From: Prosopocoilus inquinatus
Lineage: Eukaryota; Arthropoda; Insecta; Coleoptera; Lucanidae
DNA: 64,000 nucleotides
NCBI GenBank assembly: GCA_036172665.1
Contig: CM069873.1
Span: 43,060,001-43,124,000 of the forward strand
Reading direction: 5' to 3'
The notes beneath the pieces are model-generated. The model did no database searches. It saw only the letters and a list, made by a program, of their open reading frames with translations, and was not told the DNA's origin. A program made the translations under genes and the position numbers. This document shows positions 63,501 through 64,000 of the stretch, piece after piece. Within the stretch, counting starts at the first letter, position 1; each line of letters opens with the position of its first letter.

Positions 63501-63946
63501 TTTAAAACTATTTCCAGCTTCTGCTGCGTCCGAAAATTTCGTATCTCACATTAGAGTTACTGGAGTCCATCGAAACGTCAAATAACATGATAGATGAGTA
63601 ATGATCGATTAGATACATCACAGGAACAACGCTAATACGTGTTGTTTCGTTTAAAACTATTTCCAGCTTCTGCTGCGTCCGAAAATTTCGTATCTCACAT
63701 CAGAGTTACTGGAGTCCATCGAAACGTCAAATAACATAGTAGATAAGTAAGGATCGATTAGATACATCACAGGAACAACGCAAATACGTGTTGTTTCATT
63801 TAAAACTATTTCCAGCTTCAGCTGCGTCCGAGAACTTCGTATCTCACAACAAAGTTACTGGAGTCCATCGAAACGCCAAATAACATGATAGATGAGTAAG
63901 GATCGATTAGATACATCACAGGAACAACGCTAATGCGTGTTGTTTC
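60536..63946. repeat. 3.4-kb block copied at a 58-monomer offset (second copy)
   Basis: This is the partner of 51,894-55,311. It contains the 142-bp monomer at 62,387 and the private CTAGTGGGTG near 61,852. It ends where TTTCATTT at 63,947 replaces TTTCGTTT at 55,312. From there the array follows the 6-mer doublet order seen near 16.3 and 23.3 kb to the window end. Confidence 0.9.
62387..62528. repeat. 142-bp monomer (7-bp deletion)
   Basis: TTTCGTATCAAAGATAC replaces TTTCGTATCTAACATCAAAG with GATAC following. The 7 bp lost lie between two ATC copies (GTATC and ACATC), which suits slippage on a 3-bp repeat. The partner unit near 53,752 is full length, so the loss came after the 58-monomer block copy. 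Confidence 0.92.
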
Positions 63947-64000
63947 ATTTAAAACTATTTCCAGCTTCAGCTGCGTCCGAGAACTTCGTATCTCACTTCA
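63870..64000. repeat. Partial last monomer, cut by the window end
   Basis: It starts GAAACGCC and ends inside the CACTTCA motif, 131 bp of 149. The array clearly continues past the window on this side. On the left the window opens exactly at a monomer start, with a GAAACGTC unit, and also shows no array boundary. Confidence 0.97.

Larger units (their letters stand above)
1..64000. repeat. 149-bp satellite DNA array, 429 full monomers plus a partial one
   Basis: The entire window is head-to-tail copies of one 149-bp unit, all in the same orientation. Unit starts (GAAACG or variants such as CAAACG) fall at 1, 150, 299, 448 and so on. The start at 32,483 is exactly 218 units from position 1, so the first 218 monomers contain no net length change. 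Eleven shorter monomers downstream lose 52 bp in total, and adding these back places the start at 63,870 exactly 429 units from the origin. Fixed landmarks in each unit are GGATCGATTA near base 31, AACAACGCTAA near 55, TTTAAAACTATTTCCAGC near 79, GCTGCGTCC near 101 and TTACTGGAGTCCATC at the end. No unrelated sequence interrupts the array. Arrays of this kind are typical of eukaryotic centromeric or pericentromeric heterochromatin; that location is inferred. Confidence 0.98.

Noticed and set aside
1..64000. CRISPR array
   Set aside because: The repeats are 149 bp and contiguous, with no short conserved repeats alternating with unique spacers and no cas genes.
1..64000. Tandem tRNA, 5S rRNA or other small RNA gene repeats
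   Set aside because: I see no A-box/B-box pair, cloverleaf, 5S internal control region or poly-T terminator in the monomer. The longest T runs are three bases.
1..64000. Telomeric or subtelomeric repeats
   Set aside because: No TTAGGG, TTAGG or related hexamer/pentamer runs are present. TTAG occurs only singly inside monomers.

Overview
The whole 64-kb window is one uninterrupted satellite DNA array. I see no gene, RNA gene, transposon, or single-copy sequence in it. The unit is 149 bp, always in the same orientation. Counting from the monomer start GAAACG at position 1, there are 429 complete monomers up to 63,869 and a partial 430th to the window end. Every register shift is accounted for by eleven short monomers (147, 120, 147, 148, 147, 147, 148, 147, 147, 147 and 142 bp, 52 bp lost in total); I found no insertions.

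Organism: a large homogenised array with a near-nucleosome-length unit points to a eukaryote, probably centromeric or pericentromeric heterochromatin. A common monomer counted by hand has 58 G+C in 149 (about 39%) and nine CpG where about 5.6 are expected. CpG is therefore not depleted, which fits an invertebrate with little satellite methylation better than a vertebrate or plant. I do not recognise the satellite family or species.

Layout: monomers differ by diagnostic variants and are arranged in overlapping higher-order repeats (HORs), read here as constant offsets between identical stretches. Left domain (1-11.4 kb): a 20-mer HOR (2,980 bp) and a 23-mer HOR (3,427 bp). Second domain (10.5-24.5 kb): a 47-mer (7,003 bp) present as two head-to-tail copies with no mismatch at the sites I compared, each holding an inner 6-mer (894 bp) duplication. 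Third domain (24.8-32.4 kb): an 8-mer (1,192 bp) tandem duplication and a 3.1-kb block copied at a 51-monomer offset. Island (32.4-36.1 kb): more divergent monomers, including a 147-bp and a 120-bp unit. Fifth domain (36.1-42.1 kb): 15-mer (2,230 bp) and 11-mer (1,637 bp) HORs carrying marker deletions. Right domain (42.7-64 kb): large blocks repeated at 61-monomer (9,087 bp) and 58-monomer (8,642/8,635 bp) offsets, plus a block shared with the left domain 40 kb away.

The layout suggests repeated unequal crossing-over and block conversion acting in steps of whole monomers, with several chimeric monomers marking exchange points. No protein-coding role is supported: the longest open frame is 86 codons, and the few open frames of note occur where a short monomer locally changes the reading frame. 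All alignments were made by eye, so block ends are good to a few bases but internal mismatch lists are incomplete.
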